Source of the DNA: Chromera velia
Lineage: Eukaryota > Sar > Chromeraceae
Length of the DNA stretch: 64,000 nucleotides
Reading direction: 5' to 3'
Assembly (NCBI GenBank): GCA_018398765.1
Contig: JAHBMJ010003566.1
Coordinates: 4,806-68,805 of the forward strand
Both the position numbers and the translations under genes were made by a program. A model generated the notes under the pieces. It had not been told where the DNA came from and did not search any database. It saw nothing but the letters and a program-made list of their open reading frames with translations. Of the stretch, positions 10,289-22,960 are shown in pieces; within the stretch, counting starts at the first letter, position 1; each line of letters begins with the position of its first letter.

Positions 10289-12468
10289 TGTTTGTTTGTT
10301 TGTTTCTTTGTTTGTTTCTTTCTTTCTTTCTTTCTTTCTTCTTTCTTTCTTTGGAATTAAGAAGAGCGCATGGAGGGGAAGCAAGAAAACTGCTGTGACA
10401 AAAGAAAGGAGAAGGGGTCGAACGGGAGAAGGAGGAGAACGGAGAGACGAGAGGAGAGAGAAGCAGAGAGGCAAAGAGGCGAGAGGAGAGAGAAGAGGAG
10501 AGGAGAGGCAAGGACAGAAGCAGAGAGGCAAAGAGACGAGAGGAGAGAGAAGGGGAGAGGAGACGCAAGGATAGAAGCAGAGGGGCAAAGAGACGAGAGG
10601 AGAGAGAAGGGGAGAGGAGAGGCAAGGATAGAAGCAGAGGGGCAAAGAGACGAGAGGAGAGAGAAGAGAAGAGGAGAGGCAAGGACAGAAGCAGAGGGGC
10701 AAAGAGACGAGAGGAGAGAGAAGAGGAGAGGAGAGGCAAGGACAGAAGCAGAGGGGAAAGAAACTCGAGGCGAAGGAGCGGGAGGGAACACAAATGGAAG
10801 CTGTGAGACGGGGGGGGCACTTCAGAAGAGAGCACGCGCATAAGTTCACACATGTATGCAATGTCTTTGGTACACAAGCATGGATGGGAGCGTCAACACG
10901 TTCCGTCCTGTGCGGATTTTTTTCATCCTTGGTCGGATGCTCACAGGCTTCTTTTCTTTCTTTTTTCTCTCCGGATTATTTTCTCTCAATTCATTCAATC
11001 TTCTGGTTCATTGTCCTCCCTCCGTGTCCATGCATTCTCCATTTATTTCATCATGTCAGGTTGCGAACACTTGGCCTCGGACAGTGGACTACGTGCTTCT
11101 TCCAACCAACCCGTCTTCTCAGAACCTTGACTTGACGATCAATCAGATCAGAAGAAGACAGCAGTGGGCACTGCGACAGATCAACTCAATCGGGGCGGCC
11201 TCTGCGACAATCCACGCAGAGGCGATTCCGGGAGCAATCAGAGCCGTCGAATTTCTCACGGTTCGTTCCTTCGTTCGTTGGCTGGTGGTTTCCTCTTCTG
11301 CATGAATCAAATGGGGGGCAGAATTCTGCTTACAATCGCAATGCGCATACGAATATGTACACACATCCACGCATATATGCACGATCACACACGCAAACAT
11401 GTATATGTGCAGACACACATTTATACATACACACAAGTACACGCACAGACACACACCCACACAACCACACACGAAATGCCCCTGCGAGACCAGAGAGACG
11501 GGGAGCGAGACAGCAGAACGGCAAGGAAGAGAAGAATAGAAAACAAAGCGGGGGGGCAGTACTGGAGTTTTGATTGCAGGACTGCATTTTTTCTTCCGAG
11601 TCCGCAGGGATCGGTTGAATTTTCTCTGCCTTCTCCTGTCGGTCCGCATGCAAGAATTGATGATTTGAGAGCGAACGAAAAGGAAGGATTCTCTTTTTTC
11701 AGAACTCTCAATGCAAAAGCCAAGTGTGCACTGTCTCTCTCTCGCTACACAAACAAAGAAGAGAAACAACAATCGGATGGACAAGCCGATGTCTCACACT
11801 ACTCCATTTCTTCTTCTGTTTGTTCCATCCGTTTTGAGAGAGCATGCAGGAGTGGCACCGGTACTGGATGGCTGCTGGGAAGACCTCCTCTGACGAGCCC
11901 GGCGTCTCTGACTGGTACTACTGGCAGCATCATGTGGCCCCACAACTCGTGCACGTCCCCTGGGAACCCGCAAAGTTCAGAGAGAAAGTGTGAGTGAGTG
12001 AGTGAGTGAGTGAGTGAGTGAGTGAGTGAGTGAGTGAGAGAGTGAGTGAGTGAGTGAGTGAGTGTGTGAGGGGGGTTGAGAAGGGGGGGGAGAGGGCGAT
12101 TTGATGTTGAGCTGCCATGCAGTCTCAACTTGACCTTCCTTGTCCGGTCTTTGCGGTAGCCTTTGTCGCACAGAGGCAAGTACAGGGAGAGTCTATACTC
12201 TGAAAGCGTATGAGCTCGACATGAAATGCAGCCACAAAGAAGTGATGAGAGGGACTCTTCCTTCCGGCATTCATTGCAGATAGTTCTTTTTGACTGCATG
12301 TGTCTGCGTATGATGCCTCCTTTTCCCCTCCCACTTGCTGCCCTGTTGTAATTTCTTCTTGCCGAACTTCGTTTTTCTCCCCAGGATCTTCTCGACCAAT
12401 TCTGCATCAAACCATTTGACACTCTTCTTTCTCTCTATTCCTTCCCCTATGCACATCTGAATGGATGA
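8237..12468 (+). CDS. small protein with signal peptide or signal anchor, six exons
   Basis: Exons: 8237-8410, 9124-9207, 11060-11260, 11850-11989, 12174-12207, 12385-12468. All are GT-AG and phase-consistent, giving about 238 residues with the stop at 12466-12468. The N-terminus is MGTRRRSSKLSKAARW followed by a hydrophobic stretch (CLIALVFAVMTANA) and AEAES, a good signal peptide or signal anchor. The body holds a helical-looking segment rich in Gln, Arg and Ala, then a Trp/Tyr-rich part (EWHRYWMAAGK, DWYYWQHHV). I do not recognise the family. The third and fourth introns carry large simple repeats. An alternative last exon exists: after the TTTGCAG at 12487, a frame reads DEYRRDAGIPEYSPYP to a stop near 12610. 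The 3' end is therefore uncertain. A short open stretch at 9748-9830 was left out because skipping it keeps phase. Confidence 0.6.
9018..9127 (+). repeat. 55-bp tandem duplication covering a 3' splice site
   Basis: Two apparently identical 55-bp copies, 9018-9072 and 9073-9127, each end in GAATGCAGAACG. The duplication doubles the acceptor of exon 2 of the signal-peptide gene. Using the upstream AG (at 9068) meets a stop within four codons. Using the downstream AG (at 9123) keeps the frame open. Confidence 0.9.
9438..9492 (+). repeat. (GGCA)n microsatellite
   Basis: About 13 GGCA units lie in intron 2 of the signal-peptide gene. They resemble the Cys-Leu-Pro and Gln-Ala-Gly spurious peptides seen across the window. 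Confidence 0.85.
9866..9921 (+). repeat. (CA)n microsatellite
   Basis: A CA dinucleotide tract of about 55 bases, with one TA interruption, lies in the same long intron. Confidence 0.9.
10028..10350 (+). repeat. (CTTT)n/(GTTT)n array
   Basis: This is roughly 320 bp of CTTT and GTTT units with a short CTCT segment, within intron 2 of the signal-peptide gene. It is strongly pyrimidine-biased on the transcribed-sense strand. Confidence 0.9.
10455..10765 (+). repeat. 57-58 bp purine minisatellite
   Basis: A unit of 57-58 bases starts AGAAGCAGAG and contains GCAAAGAGACGAGAGGAGAG. It recurs with starts near 10515, 10573, 10630, 10687 and 10744, plus a partial copy upstream. Copies differ at a few positions. 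It makes long but meaningless frames on both strands. Confidence 0.85.
11988..12069 (+). repeat. (GTGA)n array beginning at a 5' splice site
   Basis: GTGTGAGTGAGTGAG follows the exon ending near 11987-11989 and runs for about 80 bp. The donor of exon 4 of the signal-peptide gene is thus the first unit of the array. This is the plus-strand counterpart of the GTCA array at 3036-3452. Confidence 0.85.
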
Positions 12469-14511
12469 TCCCCCCCTGTTTGCAGAGACGAATATCGACG
12501 GGACGCCGGCATACCGGAATACTCTCCGTATCCCTCAGGAGAGTTACAGCAGGAGGGCGCACCCAGGGAGGGCACAAATTCTTATGACCCCCTTCCGGGT
12601 CGGGAAGGATGAGGGAGGAACTGCACACACACACACGGGTACAGAACCGACAGAACAGAACAGAACAGAGAAGAAAAGAATCCATTGGAGGGAGGAAAGG
12701 AAGCCAGACAGATGAGCAAACAGTACAGAAAAGCAAAAGGATAAAAATAAAAAACAAACAAACAAAATTGAAGGACGTAAAAGAATACTCTTTTGAGTAA
12801 AACAATGGCAGACTGAAAAAGACAGATAAGATTACAAACAGGGCAGATCGACACCCGCCACAAGAAAAGTATTCACACACAGAACAAACTGAGCAACAAT
12901 ACAAAAGAAGTGACTGAAATTGACAAAACCCCCGACATGTACCACCAAGCCTCATCTGCACCTTGATCTAAAAGGGAGACCAAAGAACTTCGCACGATTG
13001 GTCAACGACTGCAATCAGGAGACTTCTGCAGTTATACAACCTCATTAGAACAGTGCACCGGTCCCTTTTCTTCCCTGGTTCTTTGACCCTAATTCGATCC
13101 ACTGAACGTTCCCTGTGAAAACGCAAAAAAATCGGTTTGGTGGGCTGCTTGTCTTTAGCAGGCATCAAAGAAAGGTCTCATCGAAATAGCCTTCAAATAG
13201 GTGAACAATTCATGCGTCACAAGTCGATGCGTATCGTAGAACTCATCAATGTCTAGATTAATATACATAATGATTCAATCAAATTTAAATAACGTACGTG
13301 TATAACGTGCATATAGTAAGAACTAAACAATGCTTAGAATACAGTGCCACTGTTCAATACAGAATGACGTGGTCAAATGTGTCTGCCAGTATATTTTTTA
13401 TCATTTTTTTTTGCTGAATGTAGTTGAATGTATGTACATTTAAATTATATTAAATTATGATTAATTGATGATTGATTGTCATGTAAAAAATAGTAAAAAG
13501 TGTGATGATTGAATGTGATGATTAAATGTTCAATAAGGCCACCATCTCTTCAAAATACTTTAGAAGTCTTCAACCCGTTGTAGTTAGTCATTTTGATTTG
13601 AATTAGAGGCCCCATTATGACCTAGATTATAACTAAGCTTCTCCAGAGTTTTTTGGTACCAGAGTAACAATCAGCATATTTATTTGATAATTGTTGAGAG
13701 CACATCTGATATCGGTAGATATTTTTTAAGATCGCATTTATATTTCTGCGGCTCCAACCGTGATAGTTAGTGCCAGTTACCGTGTGCAACAACTAATTAA
13801 GTATCAACATGTCGTTGCATTATCATTGTTTTTCTTAGTTTTTCTTTTAATATACATTCGGTTCAGTCAAGAAGTTTAGCGTCAGAAAGAGTCATAACTT
13901 AGGCTCTCCATTTGCTTCCAGTTGCCGTCTGTGTTAGTCCGTGTCCCTTGGCTATCCCTTGGTGCCTGTGCTGCGGCAATGCCCCCCGGCCCCCGGCACT
14001 TGCAAAGGAGCACTCCCCCCGTCCCTGCTTTCTCGGCTCTCTCTTTCTAGCTTTCCGGGGCCGTTCGCACGTTTGCGTGCGTGCGTCAGATGCAGGCGTT
14101 GCTTTTTTGGGATTCTGTATGGGTGTTGCATCACACACTCAGTCTGCAGTTCAATTGATTCGAGCGAAACATAGCGAAACTGTGGCACGGTGCCTATACG
14201 TACAGACTCCTATCGATATTGATACAAAGTCCAAAGCGGGCAGTGGCAGGCCATGATTATCTGAATCAATGGAAGGACTGCATGTGGATTGAACGTCAAA
14301 TTCTGAGGAGCATATCTTGAGTTGGAAAAACAGGAGGGGAGAGGAAGAGAGACGGGGTCCGAAAGATACCGAGAGCTTGTTCACTCGTCTTCCCGAGCAC
14401 CTGTTCTGACCCCACGGCATATCTTCCCTAAACTGTATGAAGACTCTCTACGTCTGACTAAGTGATACATTCGCTAAGAGTGAGAGAAGAAACGAACAAG
14501 TTTTACAGACG
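12469..14511. other. intergenic, AT-rich
   Basis: This lies between the 3' end of the signal-peptide gene and the start of the membrane-protein gene. The middle (about 13200-13900) is AT-rich with short TGATTGA-like repeats. A plus frame at 13912-14256 has a hydrophobic start and rich Cys content, but no splice or context support. The last few hundred bases should contain the promoter and 5' untranslated region of the next gene. Confidence 0.45.
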
Positions 14512-17500
14512 ATGGTGGCTGGTCGGTCGTTTAAGAAGGCCAGGCGGATCCTGTTGTCTGCGCGGTCTTCGACCAGGACAAGCGGGCCGGCGAAAGACCG
14601 CGGGCGTTCCGCACGAGACGCTGAGCAGGACGACATGAAGACCTGGTCAAAGGCGGAAATGGATGCAGATGCTTACTCTGCTCTCATGGCTACTCACTAC
14701 TGGTGGTGTCTGCGCTCCTCCTCTTCCTCGAATTTCAGCGGTGGCGGCTTTGCGGTTTTCGCAGGTGTCTTCGTTGTGCTCCTTGCACAGTTTCTTCAGC
14801 TCGTCTGCCTCGTCTGCAGTCAGTCCGTCCGTCCCCCCGCCCCCGCCTCCCCCCCCTTCCGCATTCTTCATAAGCCTGAGCCCCCAGTTGAGTACACTCT
14901 TCTTCCTCCGTCCAGATTTTCAGATTCACCCACACATGCACAAATGAACACGGGTGGGTGTCCAGTAGGGTGCCAAACACTCCCCCCTCTCGCAATTAGA
15001 CCATTGCATTGAAGAGAAAGTCCTTTTGCGGGCACCTGCCCACTTGCACCACAAGATGTTTTTGGATGGGATAAATCACACAGCTCGGACCTACTTGAAT
15101 GTGCAGTCGCCTCATTGTCCTTCTCCCTCTGCCCCCCCTCATGCAGTGCCTTCTTTCTTTTCACACTGCATCCAGAGAATCATTTGCTTTTGGGACCTTT
15201 CTCACCCTTTGACCGTTTCCCTCCTTTCCTCGTTTCTTCCCTTCCATGTCTCCCCTGCTGCTGATTGGATTCATTTTCTGTAAAAGGAATTCTGTATGAA
15301 AATTAATCCGTAGATGCCCCGTCTCCCCTGCTGATTCCGATCCGTTTCCATTACTCCCTTTCGCTTCCCTTTATTCCTCTCGCATGCATGTATCCCAAAA
15401 CATCGCATCACAAGCACACATGGGATTAATCACAGTAGATCATGCCGTTGGTGTGAATGCGTGTCTCTCCTGCCCGAATGCCCCCGCAGTTGCCCCCCAA
15501 GCTTTCGGTCTGGACGAGACGACATTCCTCTGGTCATCCTCACAAGCCACGAAGGCGGTTGAAGCGGCAGCGCATGGGGGCAGTCACTGGGATTCTCTGA
15601 AGGGGGGGGCGCCCCTCCTCTGGCTCTGTAGGGTGGCTGCGACTGTGGTGGTTGTTTACGGTGTGCAGGGGGAGCTGAAGAAGAAGAAAAAAGGTGGGTG
15701 CAGTCCTTCGCATCCATGATTCAGCACATCTGTCAAACTCTGTATCCTAATTTTTCTCTCTCTTGCCCCCCTATTCTCTTGTCTTTGCGAATCCGTTTGT
15801 CTGTTCGTACGTCGCACGGCCCTCTGACGTGCTCCTTTTTTATTCCTCTACCTGTGTTCCTCCCCTCCTCCCGTCTGCCTCACTTTCCCTCCCACTTCTT
15901 ACTCACTTCCTTCCTTCCTTCCTTGGTGCAGCTCTGGAGTTCTCAATGTCGAAGGTCCGCTTCGTGCCCTCCTTCGGTTCTCCTTCTCGTGAGGGGGAAG
16001 GAGAGGGGGGGGCAGGGGGGGATTCCGACATCGTGCAGGGTCTGAAACCTGTGGGATTTCTGATTTTCCTCCTCCACCTGACGGCTGTGTTCATCTCGAT
16101 TCTCGTCTGCCACGTGGGCATGGAGGTCGTCTACGCACAGCACGACCCTCTTCATATGCTCCTCTCTGCTGTCAAGACCTTGTTCGTACAGGAAATCGAC
16201 AACTCGGTCAGTCAGTGAGTCAGCGTCGGCCAGGGGGGGGATGGGAAATCGGTGGTGCTTTCGGCCGTCTCTGCCTGCTTCTTTCTCTTTGCATGTGTGT
16301 TTGTTTGGTGCGGATTGCGAAAATTGAGACGGAAGATTTGTGCGCCTAGATCGCGTGAGTCACACGTTCAGTGCTGCGACTGCAGTTGAGTTTTTACCGT
16401 GAGGGGGGTGACTGTTTCGTGTGATTCCTTTCTTGCGTAGAAAATTTAAGTATCCCCCGGGTAGCCGAGCATGAGTGGAATGAATGAATGTGAAGTGCGT
16501 GAGCTAGGAAGGAAGGAGATTTATTTCTTCAACGCAGCCGACTGGACCTACACAAATCTTCACAGAGTTCCAATCTGTTGAAGATGAGTGTGCGTTTCTG
16601 TTCATCTGCCAGCCAGCCACACTGTTGGAGAGACGAAAAGAGAAGGAAGAGCCAGTCGTGCATTCATTCATTTTGGTCCGACCGACTCCGGCCGTCTCCG
16701 CAGGTAGCCCGTTTCTATCTCTCCGACGAGGTTAGGGAGTTCATCTTCCATGCTTCGGATAAGGGTGCGAGTGAGGCAGGGCTCTCTTTGGCCGAGGCCG
16801 TGGGGTTCTTCTCGTCGAACTACATCAAACTGGTCCCCCTGATGCCCGTGATCTCTCTTCTCTTGGACGACTACGCACAGGGCAACAGAGAGAAGAAACT
16901 CCTCGTGCTGTGGCCTGTCCTGCTGGGACTTGGAAGTCTGTCTGTCTGTCTGTCCGTTGGGATCTTTCTTTCTTTCTTTCTTTGTTTCTCTCTCTCTCTC
17001 TCCCNCCCCCTTCTCTCTCTCTCGCTCTTTCGATCTTGTGCACAGTCTCAGATGCGCATTTTTCTCCTCCGTGCATGGGTCTGGCGTTCTTTGGGTTTCC
17101 ACCATCGTGCATTTCTCGTTCTCTCTTCGTTTACTGGATGGGGAAAGGTGGGAGGCGGGGGGGGATGACAGTTTCGATTCTCAGAGAGGGAAGAGGGGGG
17201 CCACCTGGCAGACACTACTCCTCCAGCCTGTTTTCTCTTTTCTCTCTACACATGCATGCATGTCTGCATGTCTCCTTCCTTTCTTCCTTGCTTCCTTCCA
17301 TGCTTCCTTGCCCTGTCTTTTGTCTTCCTCCTTTCCCGTCTCCTTTCCTTTGTTGATGCATCGATGCATGAAAGCAGGTCTGTTCATCAGTCTCGAGTAC
17401 CTCCTGGTAATCATCCCCATCAGATACAGCTTCGAGGACATGCACAAACTGGAAACGAACAAACAATCTGGAGCGGTCAGTGCATGGCAATGAGGGAGGA

Positions 17501-18579
17501 ATGCAGGGCATGGAGCAAGAGGGGGGGGGCATGCAGTTATGTGCTCGTTTGATCATTTTCGGGGGGGGGNNNNNNNNNNNNNNNNNNNNNNNNNNNNNNN
17601 NNNNNNNNNNNNNNNNNNNNNNNNNNNNNNNNNNNNNNNNNNNNNNNNNNNNNNNNNNNNNNNNNNNNNNNNNNNNNNNNNNNNNNNNNNNNNNNNNNNN
17701 NNNNNNNNNNNNNNNNNNNNNNNNNNNNNNNNNNNNNNNNNNNNNNNNNNNNNNNNNNNNNNNNNNNNNNNNNNNNNNNNNNNNNNNNNNNNNNNNNNNN
17801 NNNNNNNNNNNNNNNNNNNNNNNNNNNNNNNNNNNNNNNNNNNNNNNNNNNNNNNNNNGGATTTATGGAAGGGGGCTTTCTCTCTCTCCCTCTCCCCTCC
17901 CCCTTTTCTTTCTTTCTTTCTTTCTTTCTTTGTTTCTTTGTTTCTTTCTTTCTCTCTCTCTCTCTCTCTCTGCCTGTCTGTCTCCCCCTCCTTTTTCTTT
18001 TCTGAGGACTGGCTGGTACGCTGCCTGACCGCCTTTCCTTCCTTTTCCTGACTGGCGCTCAAGAGCAAGGTTTATATGGGCGCACAACAGAGACGGGTCC
18101 TTATGAGAAAACGAAAGAAGGAGCGGAGGTCATGCATCAAGGAAGGAACCTTCAATGTAGAATCTGAGAGCGCTCGATGGTCAGTTTTGCTTCCTATATC
18201 GACGCTGTCTGTCGTCATGCTTTCTCTGCAGATTCCCAAGCCTGCGGAAGGCGATGACGGGTTCTGGGGCACTTCCAACCGCCGCATTCGACGAATCTTC
18301 GCGTGTTGCGGTCTCTGCCAGACGCAGGAAGCCGACTACGCTCCTTGCCCCACTGGAGATGTGGAGATGGAGGCCAGGTCCACCGCAGTCGAAAGTCAGG
18401 CTCTGGGGGGACAACAGACAGGCCATAGGCAGCCTGCGGGAATCCAGAATGCATTCCAGAACGCCGCTTACGTCCCTTCTGCAGAGGCGAGACAAGGGGG
18501 AAACCCGGAGGAACAAGGAGTGGGAGAACGCCAGACCTCCGTCCCGAATCTGACGGCATTTGGGTCTGTCCCCTTGTAA
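14512..18579 (+). CDS. polytopic membrane protein, six exons, crossing an assembly gap
   Basis: Exons: 14512-14953, 15490-15693, 15932-16206, 16704-16935, 17378-17475, 18070-18579. Every junction is GT-AG and in phase, giving about 586 residues if no exon hides in the N gap at 17570-17858. The N-terminus is basic and Ser/Arg-rich (MVAGRSFKKARRILLSARSS). Hydrophobic segments are: GGFAVFAGVFVVLLAQF (exon 1), LLWLCRVAATVVVVYGV (exon 2), GFLIFLLHLTAVFISILV (exon 3), one in exon 4 (KLVPLMPVISLLL), one spanning the exon 4/5 junction (LLVLWPVLLGLG then LFISLEYLLVIIPI), and SVLLPISTLSVVMLSL in exon 6. That makes about six membrane passes. The C-terminal tail has a Cys pair (ACCGLC) and is Gln/Gly-rich. 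I do not recognise the family; a channel or transporter is possible but unproven. Donors include GTCAGTCAGTGAGTCAG (after exon 3) and tandem GTCT (after exon 4). Confidence 0.7.
17005..17005. other. single ambiguous base
   Basis: One N sits inside a CTCT/CCC run in intron 4 of the membrane-protein gene. It probably marks a homopolymer or contig-edge uncertainty. Confidence 0.9.
17570..17858. other. assembly gap (289 N)
   Basis: The N block follows a G run and precedes a pyrimidine microsatellite. It lies between exons 5 and 6 of the membrane-protein gene and could hide a small exon. The phase of the flanking exons (0 and 0) does not require one. Confidence 0.95.
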
Positions 18580-18829
18580 AATCATCATATGACATGAATT
18601 TGATGATTCATATTTTGGGTAGAGCGGGAATGTTTGCCATGAGGTCCAGACGCCGGTTCTTACGGAATAATTCGCTGAAACAAAAAGATCCAACATGCTG
18701 AACCGTAAGTCGAACCTTCGGTCGAATTTCTTTCTTTCAGTGAGTTTTTTGAACTTAATTCAAATCTTTACTATTGTAGAATTGATTGATTGATTGATCT
18801 AGTGATTGATTGATTGATTGAATCAGATT
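18580..18829. other. 3' flank of the membrane-protein gene
   Basis: No gene is seen. The stretch contains short direct repeats and, at 18781-18826, GATT units ending in AATCAG just before the reverse-transcriptase-like frame. Confidence 0.5.
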
Positions 18830-19066
18830 GCTGCGGTCGACGGGACGATGGAGGGGGAGGCAAAAATGTTCTTGAAGAGGGTGGCAGAGCGATTGAGTGA
18901 GAAATGGGGGCAACACGTGAGCAAGACGTACGGCCGGATCCGAGCCCGACTGCAGATTGCCCACCTGAAAGCGGCAAGCGCATGCATTCGGGGGACCAGA
19001 GGAGTGCAGGGGGAGGGCTGGGAGGAAGCAGGAGTAGGCAGTGCACTGGTCATGACTGAGGGGTAG
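18830..19066 (+). mobile_element. reverse-transcriptase C-terminal fragment of a retroelement
   Basis: The open frame reads [20 protein letters not shown], then [14 protein letters not shown] and [20 protein letters not shown]. This pattern (AVDG, KRLA.., EKW, ARL.IA..RA...C.RG.R) matches the conserved tail I know from reverse-transcriptase proteins of marine eukaryote retroelements. Only the tail is visible; no catalytic YxDD region is present, so the element is broken and old or truncated. I infer a non-LTR type but cannot prove it, and no terminal repeats were found. Confidence 0.5.
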
Positions 19067-20209
19067 GAAGTACTTAGCAAATGCCGAAGAAGGCATTCAG
19101 ATGGAGGAGCGTCAAGTATGAGGTCGCATGAGAGAGAGAGCTAGCAGTGAGAGCAGTAACCAGGACAGAAGGAAGAGATGAAAGACGTATAGGCCAGATG
19201 CTAGGAACAAACTTTAAGTCAATGCCCCACTAGTAATATTGATTGATAGGTTCCGCGAATTGATGATTCACACACTGCTACTCAATACCAGTGTCAAATA
19301 ATAATAATTATATATTAAACTAGAATAATATATAATATATATTGCAGCTTTGATTTGTGCGCTAGACATTCCGTTTGCCCTATAACTCTTTCAAGGTGCC
19401 AACTTTGGTTTCGGTTGGTGTACGTCCCATGAGAGAGATCCTTTCTTGTCGGTTGTGGAGTTTCATAGAAAGCATAAAGAGAAGAGAAAAGGAGGTTCCT
19501 CGGGCAGTCTGGGATGCATAGCACAGATCGCTGACCCCGGTATAGGCCAATTCAGTTAGTAGCATACTTTAGGTAATCGTACCAGATCTTTTGAGAAAAG
19601 AAAGCTAGAGAGGGAGAAACGAGACAAATAAATGGATACCCAGGCAGAAAGCGAGAGAAAAGGAAGCCTCAGAATGGTTGTTGAAATGGTTAACTTCAAG
19701 ACCCGTCGGCGAGCATAGGCTTACCTGTTCATGTAGCATCTATCCACGCAGTTCCCGACTAAGTAATTTTTAGATAGACAACCGATCGCACCAGCGTCTG
19801 GCCATGTTGCTTTTAGGGGGAAGGGTTAGAAGCGGGTGGGGTTAGACAGTTCAAATGCGTACTCTGCCTCGCTCTCTTTTGTCTGGTAGTTCTCTTTTCA
19901 CCTCTCTCCTTCGGGTATATGCTGGTGGGGGAAAGAGACACGGTGGATCCTGTGAAGAATAGTGTGTTCACTGTCCTACAGTCGAAGGTAAAAAGGTGAT
20001 CGATGATGCGGTGCATCGATTGTCTGCATGCGTGCGAACAGAGCAGCTTAGATCTAAACTTCACTTTCTGGCAGAGAGAATGAAAGAGAGAACGGGAATC
20101 AGTGAAAAGGTCTATAGAGCAAGATGGACTGTTGCAGCTGGGGGAACAGATATTGGAAAAGAAGAGACATACGGAAAGCTACAGAGATTCGCGCCAGAGA
20201 TAACGGCAG
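18931..20209 (+). repeat. 1,279-bp block, copy 1
   Basis: This block appears identical to 20211-21489, with a constant offset of 1,280 bases. It begins CGGCCGGATCC and ends TAACGGCAG. It ends at a single N. It includes the last part of the retroelement fragment and about 1.1 kb of non-coding sequence. See the matching entry and the finding on false duplication. Confidence 0.95.
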
Positions 20210-20210
20210 N
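20210..20210. other. single N at a contig join
   Basis: The lone N separates two identical 1,279-bp blocks, which is what an unmerged contig overlap looks like. Confidence 0.9.
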
Positions 20211-21489
<1,279 letters not shown>

Positions 21490-21545
21490 TGATGGATAAT
21501 GGATCCATAGTGCTCCGACGACAGCTGCTTTTCCAGGCCGCGTGA

Positions 21546-22195
21546 ACTTTGATTTTCTGGGGCCGTATATTGCACAACAGCCTTTGAGATCGAAGCGCGG
21601 TCTCAAATTGTCAATTAATTGTACGCATGCATTCGTGTGGATCTGATCATGCTTCCCCTTTCTGATTGAAAGCTTACATCATGGTTCAATGAGTGACCTT
21701 CTGGTTTCTCATTCACTTCTTTTGACACTCGACCTTGATGTATACATTCCTTCAAACGTCTCACCTCAGATCAGTCTAGGTGTTACGATGATTTCTTTAT
21801 GTAGATAGATGAGCTAGTGAGTGAATCTCCCTTTTATCAGAATCTCTTGATGTGATTGACTAAGGTGATACGAGTCTAGCCTAAGGCCTTTTCGGTTGCT
21901 AGTCTCCCGACCAGCGCTACCTATCATATCATAACATATGTAAGAGAGCTTGTTTCATTCATTGTGGACTGGGAGCCAAAGAAGGCAAGTGCACTGATCG
22001 AAGCTTGTCTAAAATGAGTATACGCGCGTCTTGTGTAGTTGTTCAGCCTTTAGCTTCAGCCTAGCCTGCGGAGGGTCATGGTTGTTCATATTCATGTAGA
22101 AGCAGGCCAAGCGGCAGTGGCTTGCTCCTTATATTTATAACTGTATGCATAGGTTGCCATTTGTCTCTGGTTTCGGAGACCCTAGGGTTAACCAC
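21546..22195. other. non-coding, no feature recognised
   Basis: No gene or RNA is seen. A CCTAGGGTTAACC motif near 22180-22195 precedes a GTAA tetramer tract. Confidence 0.4.
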
Positions 22196-22960
22196 AATTG
22201 AGTAAGTAAGTAAGTAAGTAAGTAAGTAATAATTATATATATTTATACTCTAATTCATACTAGTAGTACACTTGAACTATAGTATGTCACAATGAGAATT
22301 TCTAGAACCTTTTGTATCACAATGATTTGTGATACAATAATTATGATTTTAAAAACTTTTGACTGCTTCAATTAAATCACAATTATGTGTGAAAAAAATA
22401 GTTATAGATCGCATGTTTTCGGTGTTTGACGCGACTTGACACGCGTCGGGAGGCCGCAGCGTCATAACCGAACGTTACGAGCCACGAAGATCAACTCCAA
22501 ATATGTATACATGAGTGAGTGAGTGAGCGAGTAAGTAAGTAAGTAAGTGAGCTAGTGAGTGAGTGATCGAGTGAGTGAGTGAGTATAAGTGGGTGAGTGA
22601 ACTGACTAGTACTAGCACTAGTGAGTGAGTAAGTGAGTTATTATGAGTGAGTGAGTGAGTTACTGAGTGAGTGGGTAAGTGAGTGAGTGAGTGAGTAAGT
22701 CGAGTGAGTGAGTGAGTGAGTGAGGTAACAGTGAGTAAATATCAAGGTGAATATATAACTGAGTGGGATGAGTGAAAAACTAGGTGAGTGAATGAGTGGG
22801 TGAGTCAGGTGATTGCTAGAGGTGAGTCAGTAAGTGAGGTGAGTGCTAGGGTGAGTGGGTGAGTGAAATGAGTGAGTGAATTCTAGCAGTGAATGAGATA
22901 AGTAGGTGAACTTTGAATGATCAAGTAACTGAGTGAGTGAGTGAATGTAGAAGAATAGTC
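22196..22960 (+). repeat. degenerate GTAA/GTGA tetramer tracts
   Basis: A clean AAGT/GTAA tract is at about 22201-22230. From 22510 to 22960 there are repeated short GTGA and GTAA runs broken by other bases. No exon flanks them. They look like an old expanded tetramer array that has decayed, similar in unit to the donor-linked arrays elsewhere. Confidence 0.7.

Noticed and set aside
9852-10877. 341-codon minus frame and plus frames over 9953-10843
   Set aside because: They come from CTTT arrays and the 57-bp minisatellite; open on both strands with no domain.
13912-14256. 114-codon plus frame with hydrophobic start
   Set aside because: It is Cys-rich without a family or neighbour and probably lies in the 5' flank of the membrane-protein gene.
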